From Fidelibacterota bacterium SCGC AAA298-D23 (lineage in GTDB: Bacteria; Fidelibacterota; Marinisomatia; Marinisomatales; Marinisomataceae), in NCBI GenBank assembly GCA_000402655.1, contig AQSI01000004.1:66901-130900 (forward strand): a stretch of 64,000 bases of DNA, written 5' to 3'. Below, in pieces: positions 55,114-63,905 of the stretch. Position numbers and translations under genes: made by a program. Numbering within the stretch: position 1 is the stretch's first letter; each line of letters opens with the position of its first letter. A model generated the notes under the pieces. It did not search any database. It was given only the letters and a program-made list of their open reading frames with translations, and was not told the origin of the DNA.

Positions 55114-56702
55114 TTTTCAGATTGCATTGCAATTTTTTGGAATTGTTGCATTGCAGTTTCGTGATTTGACGTAATATTAATAAGCTTATCTGCCCATGGT
55201 AAATTTTCATTTTCTACTAAACTCTGTAATCTATCTATACTGTGAGTAAACATTTTTGGAAGGAAGGTAGGAGTTGGAGATCCTCCGGTACCTTTAGCTT
55301 TTGTTTGATGCTTATAAGGATCTGGCGCTCGTAGAATATAGCTAACAACCATTTTATAATGATCTATTCGATGTTGAATAATCCATCTTACTGCACTAGC
55401 TAAGATTTTTTTATTGTCATTACTAGATTCGATCTTTGAAAAATAATTTGAGTTTTGAATAATATTTCTTGTTTTAACAATCATGGCATGATGCGCAGGA
55501 GGTCTGTATCCAACTCTAAATGATTTTAGTAATTTTGTTAGTGAATCAACTTCAACATTTTTTGGTAAATCGTCAGAGCTTACATATCCTTTATCTAACA
55601 CTCCTTTAATCATAGATTTATCAACTAATTCATCTGCGATATATGCGTGAGTATGATTACCAACGCCAGTAATTTCATCTGCGATGGGATGATATGAGCT
55701 GTTTGCACCAGTTTGGCCGTGTAAATTTGATAAATAGCAACCTTTAGAGTCATAATTTTCGTTAAATATATCTCCACAATTTTCAAAAAATAAACCCTCT
55801 TCAGGATAGATACTTCCTTGATTTCCAAATAGGCCTTGAATAAAAATCCTTACTTCTTTATTGTAAAGTAATGGTTCACTTACTTTCCACATCGCATTAA
55901 ATAATTGATTAGACTGCATAGTAGCTAATTCAATTTTTTCAAGATTTTCTTTAATATCTACTCCTTCAACTGCTAAAAGAGCATTTCCAATTAACATATT
56001 AGATGTTCTTTCCATTGCGAGATGTGTCATTCTGAATCCTTGTTCGTTTCCATCTAAATCATGGAAAGCGACTAAAGGCTTAATTGACCTTATATAATCT
56101 ATATTTTTACTTAAATCATCATAATTATCTAATTCTTGATTTGGAAGAATTCCAGAACGTAATACATAATCTGCAGCATACTCAAATTCAGGTTGTTGAC
56201 CCGTAATTCTTGAAGATAGTAAAAGCAATCCTGATAGTGGCCATGGAATGAACGAACAAGCTTTCTTTTCACCGTTAAAAATTGGCTCAATTTTAATTCC
56301 ATTTGCTAACCATGAGGACCAACACCGTACGTTTGCAATTAATTCAGCTGATTCTTTTGTTGGATTAGCAATATGATTTTGTACATCTAAAATAAATTTA
56401 TCCATTAATCCATCATCAATTAATTTTACTTCATCATAAAGTGCATTCTGTCCAATTAAACCTGTTTTAGAATTATTGTGCACGGTCATTTCTAGTGCAA
56501 TATCCGATAATATGTTATAAGGAGCTGGAAGTTTTTTTAAAGTCGAATATGGTAAGGTTGAATTAGGTTGCCATATTAATTCTGATGTTTGTTGAATTAA
56601 GTTTGCATCAAAATCTAAACCAAACAAATGTTCATTAAATTGAATTCCATTTCCAAGATATGGAAAGTGATCATTTGTGTTAATTAAAATATTAGATTTC
56701 AT
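55110..56702 (-). CDS. Indoleamine 2,3-dioxygenase-like haem protein
   Basis: About 530 residues from ATG 56702; an upstream in-frame ATG would overlap the thioredoxin gene further. Residue numbers are from ATG 56702. YRPPAHHAMI (near 399-408), then RIDHYKMVVSYIL with a candidate proximal His448, and KGTGGSPT (470-477) parallel the PPAH, H-x-x-x-x-x-x-Y-I and KGTGG motifs of IDO. WSSWLANG and HDLDGNEQGF resemble the PrnB/IDO-like bacterial group. It could open the indole ring of tryptophan or act on another indole. A trp operon begins 4.7 kb away. The stop shares TTAA with DPP-IV. Part of it (55871-55965) is copied inverted at the window end. Confidence 0.75.
   Translation of the reverse strand: MKSNILINTNDHFPYLGNGIQFNEHLFGLDFDANLIQQTSELIWQPNSTLPYSTLKKLPAPYNILSDIALEMTVHNNSKTGLIGQNALYDEVKLIDDGLMDKFILDVQNHIANPTKESAELIANVRCWSSWLANGIKIEPIFNGEKKACSFIPWPLSGLLLLSSRITGQQPEFEYAADYVLRSGILPNQELDNYDDLSKNIDYIRSIKPLVAFHDLDGNEQGFRMTHLAMERTSNMLIGNALLAVEGVDIKENLEKIELATMQSNQLFNAMWKVSEPLLYNKEVRIFIQGLFGNQGSIYPEEGLFFENCGDIFNENYDSKGCYLSNLHGQTGANSSYHPIADEITGVGNHTHAYIADELVDKSMIKGVLDKGYVSSDDLPKNVEVDSLTKLLKSFRVGYRPPAHHAMIVKTRNIIQNSNYFSKIESSNDNKKILASAVRWIIQHRIDHYKMVVSYILRAPDPYKHQTKAKGTGGSPTPTFLPKMFTHSIDRLQSLVENENLPWADKLINITSNHETAMQQFQKIAMQSEN
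55871..55965 (-). repeat. Source copy of a 95-base inverted duplication
   Basis: Identical, on the opposite strand, to 63906-64000. It lies inside the IDO-like gene (residues EGVDIKENLE to WKVSEP). In this location the coding frame is continuous on both sides, so this copy is the native one. Confidence 0.95.
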
Positions 56703-57324
56703 TTTTACCAATGAGGTTTTCAATAAATTTGAAAACAGAATCGTCATTCCAAAAAGCGCTTCCAAGATCCTTTACAATAACTTCTCCATCAGAATTAATA
56801 ATGAAGGTAGTAGGAATACCTGAAGTTGCAAAGAATTCATCATCTGTGATAATCTTGTAAATTGGCAGTTGTTGAAGACTTTCGTCTTTTGGTATATAAT
56901 TTTTTATTGTCTCTAATTTTTCTCGAGATAAATATAAAAATATAATATCTTCTTCATCTTTGAAATTTTCATACAACTCAGCCATGTAGGGCATTTCGGC
57001 TAAACAAGGATTACACCAAGTTGCCCAATAGTTGATAAAAAGATTTTTACCCTTAAAATCTTGAATAGTGAAAATATTATTTTCAAGATCGGAGAATTGT
57101 AGCACATTGCTATCGAAATCTATTGTTGTAACTTTCATATCTTGAGCTGATGGCGGTTCAAGTTTGGGAGCTTCGATTACTTCATTTAAATACATAACTG
57201 ATAAGTCTTTGTAGTATTCTTTATATTTCTTTAAATCGTTATTTACTTCATTGAATTTGTACGATAAAAAGACGATACAAATGGACATTCCAGCAATGAT
57301 AATTTTTAGTATTTTAGGATTCAT
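56692..57324 (-). CDS. TlpA/ResA-like thioredoxin, membrane anchored
   Basis: A 210-residue protein. One N-terminal helix (IIIAGMSICIVFLSYKF) is followed by a Lys-rich helix and a thioredoxin domain with NYWATWCNPCLAEMP (Cys104 and Cys107) and SGIPTTFIINSDG (cis-Pro). It faces the periplasm and should reduce disulfides, for example in cytochrome c or other exported proteins. Its 3' end overlaps the IDO-like gene by 11 bases. Confidence 0.9.
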   Translation of the reverse strand: MNPKILKIIIAGMSICIVFLSYKFNEVNNDLKKYKEYYKDLSVMYLNEVIEAPKLEPPSAQDMKVTTIDFDSNVLQFSDLENNIFTIQDFKGKNLFINYWATWCNPCLAEMPYMAELYENFKDEEDIIFLYLSREKLETIKNYIPKDESLQQLPIYKIITDDEFFATSGIPTTFIINSDGEVIVKDLGSAFWNDDSVFKFIENLIGKNEI

Positions 57325-57377
57325 TATTTTTGATATTATATAGTTTTTTTGAAGAAAATACTTAAATTTTAAAAATT

Positions 57378-57488
57378 ATGAAATGTTTAAAATGCAAACA
57401 TACTTGGGTAAGAACCAAGTGGTATGAGTATATTAGTTTTCTTGCAAAATGCACTAAATGTGGTAGCAGATTTATTTTAAGATACTAA
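57378..57488 (+). CDS. Small zinc-ribbon protein (36 aa)
   Basis: The frame from ATG 57378 to TAA 57486-57488 encodes 36 residues with C-L-K-C near the start and C-T-K-C-G later, spaced by a Trp/Tyr-rich stretch (HTWVRTKWYEYISFLAKC). Two CxxC knuckles 19 residues apart suggest a compact zinc ribbon. It fits between divergent TlpA and MGMT, and ends seven bases before the MGMT start. No family recognised. The regular Cys spacing supports it as a real gene. Confidence 0.6.
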   Translation: MKCLKCKHTWVRTKWYEYISFLAKCTKCGSRFILRY

Positions 57489-57495
57489 TTAATTC

Positions 57496-57990
57496 ATGAA
57501 TCAAAAAATTTTTCAAGTCGATAACCTTCATTATCATTTTAAAATTACTTATAGTAAAAACAAGCTATATAATCTCTCTTTCTCAGAGGATAAAAATAAT
57601 TTAATTGAAAAGCAGCTATCGCTAAAAATTTCAAATAATACAACCTCAAAATTTGCTAAAGAAGTTCAAAATCAGTTGAATGCTTATTTTCAAAGGAGAT
57701 TGAAAAAATTTGATATTCCAGTTCATATTGAAGGTTCAGAGTTTTCATTAAAAGTTTTTAAGGAAATGTCCAAAATTCCTTATGGAAAAACAAAAAGTTA
57801 TAAGCAGGTTGCTGAAAAAATTAAAGAGCCTAAATCTGCTAGAGCAGTCGGTAGAGTAAGCGGATCCAATAAAATCCCTATTATCATACCATGTCACAGA
57901 ATAGTTGGAAGTAATGGAGAGCTTGTAGGTTATAGCGGTGGAGGTGGATTGCTATTTAAATCGTATTTACAATTATTGGAGAAATCATGA
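57496..57990 (+). CDS. ogt: Methylated-DNA-[protein]-cysteine S-methyltransferase
   Basis: A 164-residue O6-alkylguanine repair protein. The DNA-binding helix is in SYKQVAEKI with RAVGRV (arginine finger), and the acceptor is Cys133 in IIIPCHRIVGSNG, followed by LVGYSGG. Length fits Ogt without the Ada regulatory domain. Overlaps the hydrolase gene by four bases. Confidence 0.94.
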   Translation: MNQKIFQVDNLHYHFKITYSKNKLYNLSFSEDKNNLIEKQLSLKISNNTTSKFAKEVQNQLNAYFQRRLKKFDIPVHIEGSEFSLKVFKEMSKIPYGKTKSYKQVAEKIKEPKSARAVGRVSGSNKIPIIIPCHRIVGSNGELVGYSGGGGLLFKSYLQLLEKS

Positions 57991-58967
57991 AAAAAATATT
58001 ACTAGTATTAATTTTTTCTCAGATTATAGCTCAGGAAGCGTTAAATGAAACCATTATTTTTGAGAGCAGAAATCCATTTTCTTTTGAAGAGGTAATTACT
58101 GATCTTGATAATCAAGAAATACAAATTGTTTCAGGAATTTTAGGATTTCCAGCAGATTTTGACGCAGAAAAAAAATACCCCCTTATTATCGGAGTTGCAG
58201 GCAGTTTAAACTGGGGTCCACATCATTTAAAATATTTAGAAATGTATCGTTCATTAGGGTTTGCTACGTTTCAATTACAAAGTTTTGATAGTAGAGATAT
58301 ACAGTCTACAGTTGGAAGTCAGGTAGAAGTTACTTCAGCAATGATGATTCTTGATAGTTATCTTGCGCTTGAAACGTTGTCAACACATCCTAATATTGAT
58401 ATAAATAAAGCTGGAATAACAGGATGGAGCTTAGGAGGCACTGTCTCGCTCTATTCTGCCTGGATACCATTAATTAATGCTATCAATAATGGAAAATTTA
58501 GATTTGCAGCTCATTTACCAATTTATCCTGGATGTTTAGCATACCCTTATCCTGATGAATCAATGATTTTTAGTCAAGCACCAGTGCATATTTTGATTGG
58601 TGAGTTGGATGATTGGGTACCTGCTTCTGCATGTATGAATTTTTTAGATAAGTTGGGTGAAAGTGGATTATCACATAACATAGATATTACTATTTATGAA
58701 GATGCTCACCACTCTTTTGATAGAGAAATGGAGTTAACTACAATAGGGCACGGTTATACACTTGGTGATTGCTTCTTTCCTATGAATGATGAAGGTACCT
58801 TATTTTTAAGTGAATTTTGGAAAATTCCAATTAATTCTCCCATAATGCAAGAGTTGGCATTATTGACCTGCGCAGGAAGAGGACCAACAATGGGTGGGAA
58901 TGAGGAAGCTAGAGAAAAATCATTTAAATTTGCCGCAGATTTTTTTAACAAAAATTTAATGAATTAA
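57987..58967 (+). CDS. Exported alpha/beta hydrolase
   Basis: A 326-residue protein with a signal peptide (ILLVLIFSQIIAQ) and a hydrolase domain: the nucleophile elbow GWSLGG, an Asp in GELDDWVP and a His in DAHHSFD. The dienelactone hydrolase-like order suggests an esterase or a carboxylic-ester/lactone hydrolase. Periplasmic or secreted. Substrate unknown. Confidence 0.85.
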   Translation: MKKILLVLIFSQIIAQEALNETIIFESRNPFSFEEVITDLDNQEIQIVSGILGFPADFDAEKKYPLIIGVAGSLNWGPHHLKYLEMYRSLGFATFQLQSFDSRDIQSTVGSQVEVTSAMMILDSYLALETLSTHPNIDINKAGITGWSLGGTVSLYSAWIPLINAINNGKFRFAAHLPIYPGCLAYPYPDESMIFSQAPVHILIGELDDWVPASACMNFLDKLGESGLSHNIDITIYEDAHHSFDREMELTTIGHGYTLGDCFFPMNDEGTLFLSEFWKIPINSPIMQELALLTCAGRGPTMGGNEEAREKSFKFAADFFNKNLMN

Positions 58968-59017
58968 CTTTTTTAAAAAATTCTCTTAAAAAGATAATTT
59001 ATTTGTTAGTTTTCAGT

Positions 59018-61414
59018 ATGGGGACGCGCTATAAAATTCTATTTTTAATAATTTCTTTTTTCATAATAATAAATTATGCTGTAAATGTTTTTTTGAGTCC
59101 AGTAGAAGTTTCGTATGAAGGTATAAATGAAGAGCTTTCATTATCAGATGATGTGGAAGTATTGTTCGATGATTATGGTGTTCCAAGCGTTTTTGCTATC
59201 AGCGATTCTGATATGTTTAAAGTAGCAGGTTATTTGGGTGCTAGAGATAGATTGTTTCAAATGGCTTTTTTAAAATATGCATATAAAGGTCAACTTAGTG
59301 CTATTGTTAATGATACACTTTTTACAGAAGATCGTTTTTTAAGAACACTTGGTTTTGAAAAAATTGCTCAGAAAACTTTGAACAAAGTACCTTCAGATAT
59401 TCTCGCACACTTAGAAGACACGTGTTATGGAATAAATGCCTATGTCCAAAGTTTATCTCCATCAGAATACCCGCTTGAATTTAAATTATTACAAATAGAT
59501 AAACTTCCTACTTTTGAACCTTTAGATATTGTTGCATTAAGTACAATGATGGCCTGGGAATTGCAAGGAGGATGGGATTCTGAACTATTCTTTGGAGCAA
59601 TTAATGAACAACTGGGTCCAGATTATTTATCAGAAATTTTACCATCTTATGATCCAAATTTTGTTACTATTTCTTCAAATGATGTGTTACTTAAATCATT
59701 CAAGCAGTATGCCAGTGATACTGAAAATTTGAGAAATTTATTAAAAACTGATAGAGATGGTTACGGTTCTAATGCATGGGCAGTTTCTGGAACAAAAACC
59801 AAATCTGGTAAGCCTTTACTAGCTAATGATCCACATCTTGCATACAATTTACCTCCTTGGTGGTATGAAATTCGTTTAAAAAGTAATAATTACAACTTTG
59901 GAGGTTATGGTTTGTATGGTATTCCTTTACCTGTGATAGGACATAATGAAAATATTGGATGGGGCTTTACAAATGTCATGACAGATGATATGGATTTTTA
60001 TATTGAATCATTAAACGAAGATCAAACACAATATTATGTTAATGGTGAATGGAGAGATTTAATAATTGAAGAAGAAGAATTGGTTCTTAAATCAGGTTCT
60101 AAGCGTAAAATTATTATTAGATCTACTCATAGAGGTCCAATCATATCTGAAATACATCGAGACGCCAAAGCTTTGAATAAAGCTATATCATTTAGATGGA
60201 CAGAATTTGATGCGTTTGACGAAACCACTGGCTTATTTATGCTTGCAAAAGCAAAAAATTGGGAAGATTTTAATGAAGCTTCAAAGCTGTTTGGAGCTCC
60301 TGGACAAAATTGGACGTACGCTGACAAAGAAGGAAATATTGGATGGAGACCAAGTACAAAAATTCCTATCAGACTTGATGCTGATAAACTTGTTCCCTTT
60401 GATGGAACTACAACGAAGTATGATTGGCAAGGATATATTCCCTTTGATGAAATGCCATTCTCTTTTAATCCTGAGAAAGGATATATTTCAAACGGAAATA
60501 ATAAAATTGTTGGTAACGAATATCCTTATTATATATCCAGATATTGGGCTGATCCTAGTAGAGCTACTCAAATTGATAGGAGATTAAACACGGACATAAA
60601 ATTATCAACTGAAGATATGAAGTCTATTCTTAATGAAGTTACTGCTCCATTTGGCCAACAATACGCTCCACTTTTTGTTCAGAACTATTCGTTAGGTTTT
60701 TCAGATAACGCAGATAAAATATATGAAATGCTAAAAGATTGGGATGGTGTTGAATCATTAGATTCAAAAGGGGCTGTTGCATTTCATGCAATTTATATTC
60801 ACCTTGTTCAAAATATATTTCAAGATGAGTTACAGAGCTTTGGTGATGGTTCATTTGATACATTCTATAGCCTTAAATACATAAGAACGCAAGCAATTAG
60901 AAGCATTTTTGATGGTAAGACTAATCTTTGGGTTGATAATGTTAAAACTGTCAAAAAAGAGACCCTTAACGATATTGTAAACAAGTCTTTTGAAGACGCA
61001 TTTATTTTTCTTAAAGATAAATATGGAAATCCTTCGGAACTTATGTGGGGAGATGTTCACCAAGTTACTTATGAACATAATTTAGATGCAGATCCTTTGG
61101 TTCAAAGATTAATAAATTTTAGTGTTGGACCATTTCCAATGGCAGGCTCAGAAATGACTCCTAGAGCTGCAAGCTATTCTGTTAGCAAGCCTTTTGATGT
61201 TCGAGCAGGTTCCTCAATGAGAAGAATAATTGATTTTTCTGATTTTGATAATGGTTTTAGCATACTTCCAACTGGGCAATCTGGATTATTTAGATCCAAA
61301 CATTATCGTGATCAAACAGAGATGTATAATAGAGGAGAATTCAAGCCATTTATGTTTACTTATGATGCTATAAATTCTTCAAAATCATCAAAATTAGTAT
61401 TCAAATCAAAATAA
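59018..61414 (+). CDS. Penicillin acylase family (S45) amidohydrolase
   Basis: About 798 residues from ATG 59018 (a TTG at 59003 is also in frame). One N-terminal helix (ILFLIISFFIIINYAV) is followed by a proenzyme. GYGSNAW marks the autocleavage site with Ser251 as the new N-terminus of the beta chain, and LANDPHLAYNLPPWWYE follows. Family members hydrolyse amides of penicillin G, acyl-homoserine lactones or other acyl amides; which one cannot be told. It sits immediately upstream of the trp leader. Confidence 0.9.
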   Translation: MGTRYKILFLIISFFIIINYAVNVFLSPVEVSYEGINEELSLSDDVEVLFDDYGVPSVFAISDSDMFKVAGYLGARDRLFQMAFLKYAYKGQLSAIVNDTLFTEDRFLRTLGFEKIAQKTLNKVPSDILAHLEDTCYGINAYVQSLSPSEYPLEFKLLQIDKLPTFEPLDIVALSTMMAWELQGGWDSELFFGAINEQLGPDYLSEILPSYDPNFVTISSNDVLLKSFKQYASDTENLRNLLKTDRDGYGSNAWAVSGTKTKSGKPLLANDPHLAYNLPPWWYEIRLKSNNYNFGGYGLYGIPLPVIGHNENIGWGFTNVMTDDMDFYIESLNEDQTQYYVNGEWRDLIIEEEELVLKSGSKRKIIIRSTHRGPIISEIHRDAKALNKAISFRWTEFDAFDETTGLFMLAKAKNWEDFNEASKLFGAPGQNWTYADKEGNIGWRPSTKIPIRLDADKLVPFDGTTTKYDWQGYIPFDEMPFSFNPEKGYISNGNNKIVGNEYPYYISRYWADPSRATQIDRRLNTDIKLSTEDMKSILNEVTAPFGQQYAPLFVQNYSLGFSDNADKIYEMLKDWDGVESLDSKGAVAFHAIYIHLVQNIFQDELQSFGDGSFDTFYSLKYIRTQAIRSIFDGKTNLWVDNVKTVKKETLNDIVNKSFEDAFIFLKDKYGNPSELMWGDVHQVTYEHNLDADPLVQRLINFSVGPFPMAGSEMTPRAASYSVSKPFDVRAGSSMRRIIDFSDFDNGFSILPTGQSGLFRSKHYRDQTEMYNRGEFKPFMFTYDAINSSKSSKLVFKSK

Positions 61415-61453
61415 GTATTTGCAAAATTTTATTTTATGTTTTAATATTTTCCC

Positions 61454-61513
61454 GTGAAATATAACTCAAAAACATGGATATGGTATTTTCAAGTCGGGGG
61501 ATCTGTCTTGTAA
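61454..61513 (+). CDS. trpL: Tryptophan operon leader peptide
   Basis: A 19-codon open frame from GTG 61454 to TAA 61511-61513. Its peptide contains TWIWYFQV: Trp codons at 61475-61477 and 61481-61483 lie two codons apart and are followed by Tyr and Phe. In-frame TAA at 61442 closes the frame upstream, so GTG is the only usable start. It is followed by a terminator and then trpE, the classical layout of translation-coupled attenuation. No Shine-Dalgarno is evident, which is common for genes in this genome. Confidence 0.8.
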   Translation: MKYNSKTWIWYFQVGGSVL

Positions 61514-61547
61514 GCCAAGTTCATGTAAACAAGATTTTGAAACCCCG
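61495..61547 (+). promoter_or_regulatory. trp antiterminator hairpin
   Basis: CGGGG (61495-61499) can pair with CCCCG (61543-61547), and TCTTGT (61506-61511) with ACAAGA (61529-61534), separated by an internal loop. Forming it uses the 5' arm of the terminator, so the two are mutually exclusive. A ribosome stalled at the Trp codons would leave 61495 onwards free; one at the leader stop would cover TCTTGT. Structure was folded by eye. Confidence 0.65.
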
Positions 61548-61566
61548 TTTATCGGGGTTTTTTTTT
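61540..61566 (+). terminator. trp attenuator terminator
   Basis: AAACCCCG (61540-61547), loop TTTAT, and CGGGGTTT (61553-61560) form a stable stem followed by a T-run to 61566. It ends seven bases before trpE, so it must be read through for trpE expression. Confidence 0.92.
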
Positions 61567-61573
61567 ACATAAA

Positions 61574-63055
61574 ATGAAAAATAAATTATCAAAAAAAGAA
61601 TTTAACTTGCTTGCAAAAGATGGAAGAAAAGTTGTGCCTTTTTTCAAAAGAATAATGGCAGATACGATTACACCTATTGCAGCTTGGGCAAATTTATCAA
61701 TGCACTCCGATTACGGATTCATTCTTGAATCTGTGGAGAAAGCAAAGAAAAATGGTAGATATTCTTATGTTGGCATAAATCCATCAAGGATTTTTGAATA
61801 TGACCAGAGGTCTTTATTTGAGGTTATTAATGGTAAACGAAAAAAAATAGATGCTAACTTCTTTGATTTTTTGAAAAATTTAAATGATTCACATAAAAGC
61901 CAAAAACTAGATCAACTTCCACATTTTACAGGAGGAATTGTTGGTTACTTTGGATATGAAATGATTGATTTTTTCGAAAATGTTCCAGTTAAAAAAACGA
62001 AATATTTACAAATACCTGATTCAAAATTTATGCTTTTTGAAGACATAATAGTTTTTGATCACTTAAATGGTGATGCCATTGTAGTATCAAACGTTAATCT
62101 TGAAAGAAGTAAAAATTTAAATGAACTTTTTGATGAGGCTAATTTTAGAGTTGATTCTATTGGAAATTTATTACATTCGAATCACGAATTTAGAACTCCA
62201 TTAATCACAAAATCATTTCCTACAATCTCTAACTTTAAAAAAAGTGAATTTGAAAAAATTGTAAATAAAGCAAAAAAATATGTTAAGTCTGGCGATATTT
62301 TTCAAGTTGTTTTGAGTCAAAGATTTGAGCGAAAAACCTTATCAGAACCTTTGAATGTCTACAGAGCATTAAGGTCTATTAATCCTTCACCATATATGTT
62401 CCATTTAAAAATTGATTCATTTGATGTTATTGGTGCTTCTCCTGAGCTTATGATTAAAGTTCAAGATGGTGAAGTTGAAATTCGTCCAATAGCTGGTACT
62501 AGATTGAGGGGTAAAAATGCAACTGAAGATGAAATAAATGCTCAAGATTTGTTAAACGATAAAAAGGAATTAGCTGAACACTTGATGTTGCTTGATTTAG
62601 GAAGAAATGATGTTGGAAGAGTTTCTGAATTTGATAGTGTCAAAATTAAAGAAAAAATGAATATTGAGATGTATTCACATGTGATGCATATCGTTTCAGA
62701 TGTCAGAGGAAAACTTATGAAAGATAAAAACATTTTTGATGCTTTAAAAAGTGGTTTTCCTGCTGGGACAGTTTCAGGAGCACCAAAGATAAGAGCAATG
62801 GAGATAATTAATGAATTAGAAAATGATAGTAGGGGTATTTTCTCAGGAGCGATTGGTTTTATAGATTTTAACGGAAACTTAAACACTTGCATCTCAATAA
62901 GAACTATGATTTTAAAAAACGAAATTGCATATTTTCAAGCTGGAGCTGGTATTGTTTATGATTCGATTCCATCAAAAGAGTATGATGAAACTGTAAATAA
63001 AGCAAAAGTCATGAATGCTGCAATTGATCTTGCTGAAAATGGATTGATAAAATGA
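61574..63055 (+). CDS. trpE: Anthranilate synthase component I
   Basis: A 493-residue chorismate-using enzyme that makes anthranilate with TrpG. The tryptophan feedback site is present: ILES at 50-53 and Ser64, the LLES-x10-S pattern. The catalytic part has FQVVLSQRFE, PSPYMFHL, GASPELM, RPIAGTRLRG and GTVSGAPKIRAME. It is regulated by the attenuator upstream and, by inference, by tryptophan binding. Overlaps trpG by four bases. Confidence 0.97.
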   Translation: MKNKLSKKEFNLLAKDGRKVVPFFKRIMADTITPIAAWANLSMHSDYGFILESVEKAKKNGRYSYVGINPSRIFEYDQRSLFEVINGKRKKIDANFFDFLKNLNDSHKSQKLDQLPHFTGGIVGYFGYEMIDFFENVPVKKTKYLQIPDSKFMLFEDIIVFDHLNGDAIVVSNVNLERSKNLNELFDEANFRVDSIGNLLHSNHEFRTPLITKSFPTISNFKKSEFEKIVNKAKKYVKSGDIFQVVLSQRFERKTLSEPLNVYRALRSINPSPYMFHLKIDSFDVIGASPELMIKVQDGEVEIRPIAGTRLRGKNATEDEINAQDLLNDKKELAEHLMLLDLGRNDVGRVSEFDSVKIKEKMNIEMYSHVMHIVSDVRGKLMKDKNIFDALKSGFPAGTVSGAPKIRAMEIINELENDSRGIFSGAIGFIDFNGNLNTCISIRTMILKNEIAYFQAGAGIVYDSIPSKEYDETVNKAKVMNAAIDLAENGLIK

Positions 63056-63615
63056 TACTTGTTATTGATAACTACGATAGCTTTACTTATAATCTTGTGC
63101 AATATATTGGTGATATAAAAAAAGATATTGTTACCAAAAGAAATGATGAAACATCCTTAAAAAATGTTAAAGAAATTAATCCTTCCCATATAGTTATTTC
63201 TCCTGGACCTGGAAAACCTGAAAACGCAGGAAATATTGTTGAAGTCATTCAACATTTTTATCAAAAAGTTCCAATATTAGGTGTTTGTCTAGGACATCAG
63301 GCAATTGGATATGCTTTTGGTGGTGAAATAGTTCAAGCGAAAAGAATTATGCATGGTAAAGTCTCGAATGTTAATCATTTTGGTTCAAAATTATTTAAAG
63401 GTGTAAATGATAGCTTTAATGCCACAAGATATCATTCGCTAACTGTCGATAAAACCTCTTTACCTACTTGCCTGGAAGTAATTGCTGAAACTGATAATAA
63501 AACCATCATGGGACTTAAACACAAGACTTCAAATCTTTATGGAGTTCAATTTCACCCTGAATCGATTGCTACAAAAGACGGTAAACTCATAATTAAAAAT
63601 TTTTTGGAAATATAG
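63052..63615 (+). CDS. trpG: Anthranilate synthase glutamine amidotransferase
   Basis: A 187-residue class I amidotransferase: DNYDSFTYNLVQY, SPGPGKPENAG, the nucleophile GVCLGHQAIG, RYHSL and the His-Glu dyad in QFHPES. It supplies ammonia to TrpE. A fused paralogue (pabA) role is possible, but the trp context decides. Confidence 0.95.
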   Translation: MILVIDNYDSFTYNLVQYIGDIKKDIVTKRNDETSLKNVKEINPSHIVISPGPGKPENAGNIVEVIQHFYQKVPILGVCLGHQAIGYAFGGEIVQAKRIMHGKVSNVNHFGSKLFKGVNDSFNATRYHSLTVDKTSLPTCLEVIAETDNKTIMGLKHKTSNLYGVQFHPESIATKDGKLIIKNFLEI

Positions 63616-63905
63616 ATGATTGAATCAATAAAAAAAGTTGTAAAAAAAGAAAACCTCAACGAGAAAGAAGCTTTTGAAATTATGCTAGAATTAATGAAAG
63701 GAAATCTAGATGACATTCAAATTGCAGCTTTATTAGTTGGTTTAAGGTCAAAAGGAGAAACAGTTGATGAAATAACTGGTTTTGCAAAAGCTATGCGACA
63801 AACTATGATTGAATTAGATCTTAATTTTCCTGCTATTGATATGTGTGGTACAGGTGGAGATTATTCTGGAACATTTAATATTTCAACTGCATCATCAATT
63901 GTTGT
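63616..63905 (+). pseudogene. trpD: Anthranilate phosphoribosyltransferase, N-terminal part, cut by chimeric junction
   Basis: The first 97 or so residues are TrpD: KKENLNEKEAFEIM, LLVGLRSKGETVDEITGFAKAM, DMCGTGGDYSGTFNIST and ASSIVV. TrpD normally continues with an AAAGV-KHGN segment. Instead the frame runs into VDIKENLEKIELATM, an internal piece of the IDO-like protein encoded at 55.9 kb on the other strand. The start abuts the trpG stop. The gene itself is probably intact in the organism and broken only in this sequence. Confidence 0.9.
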
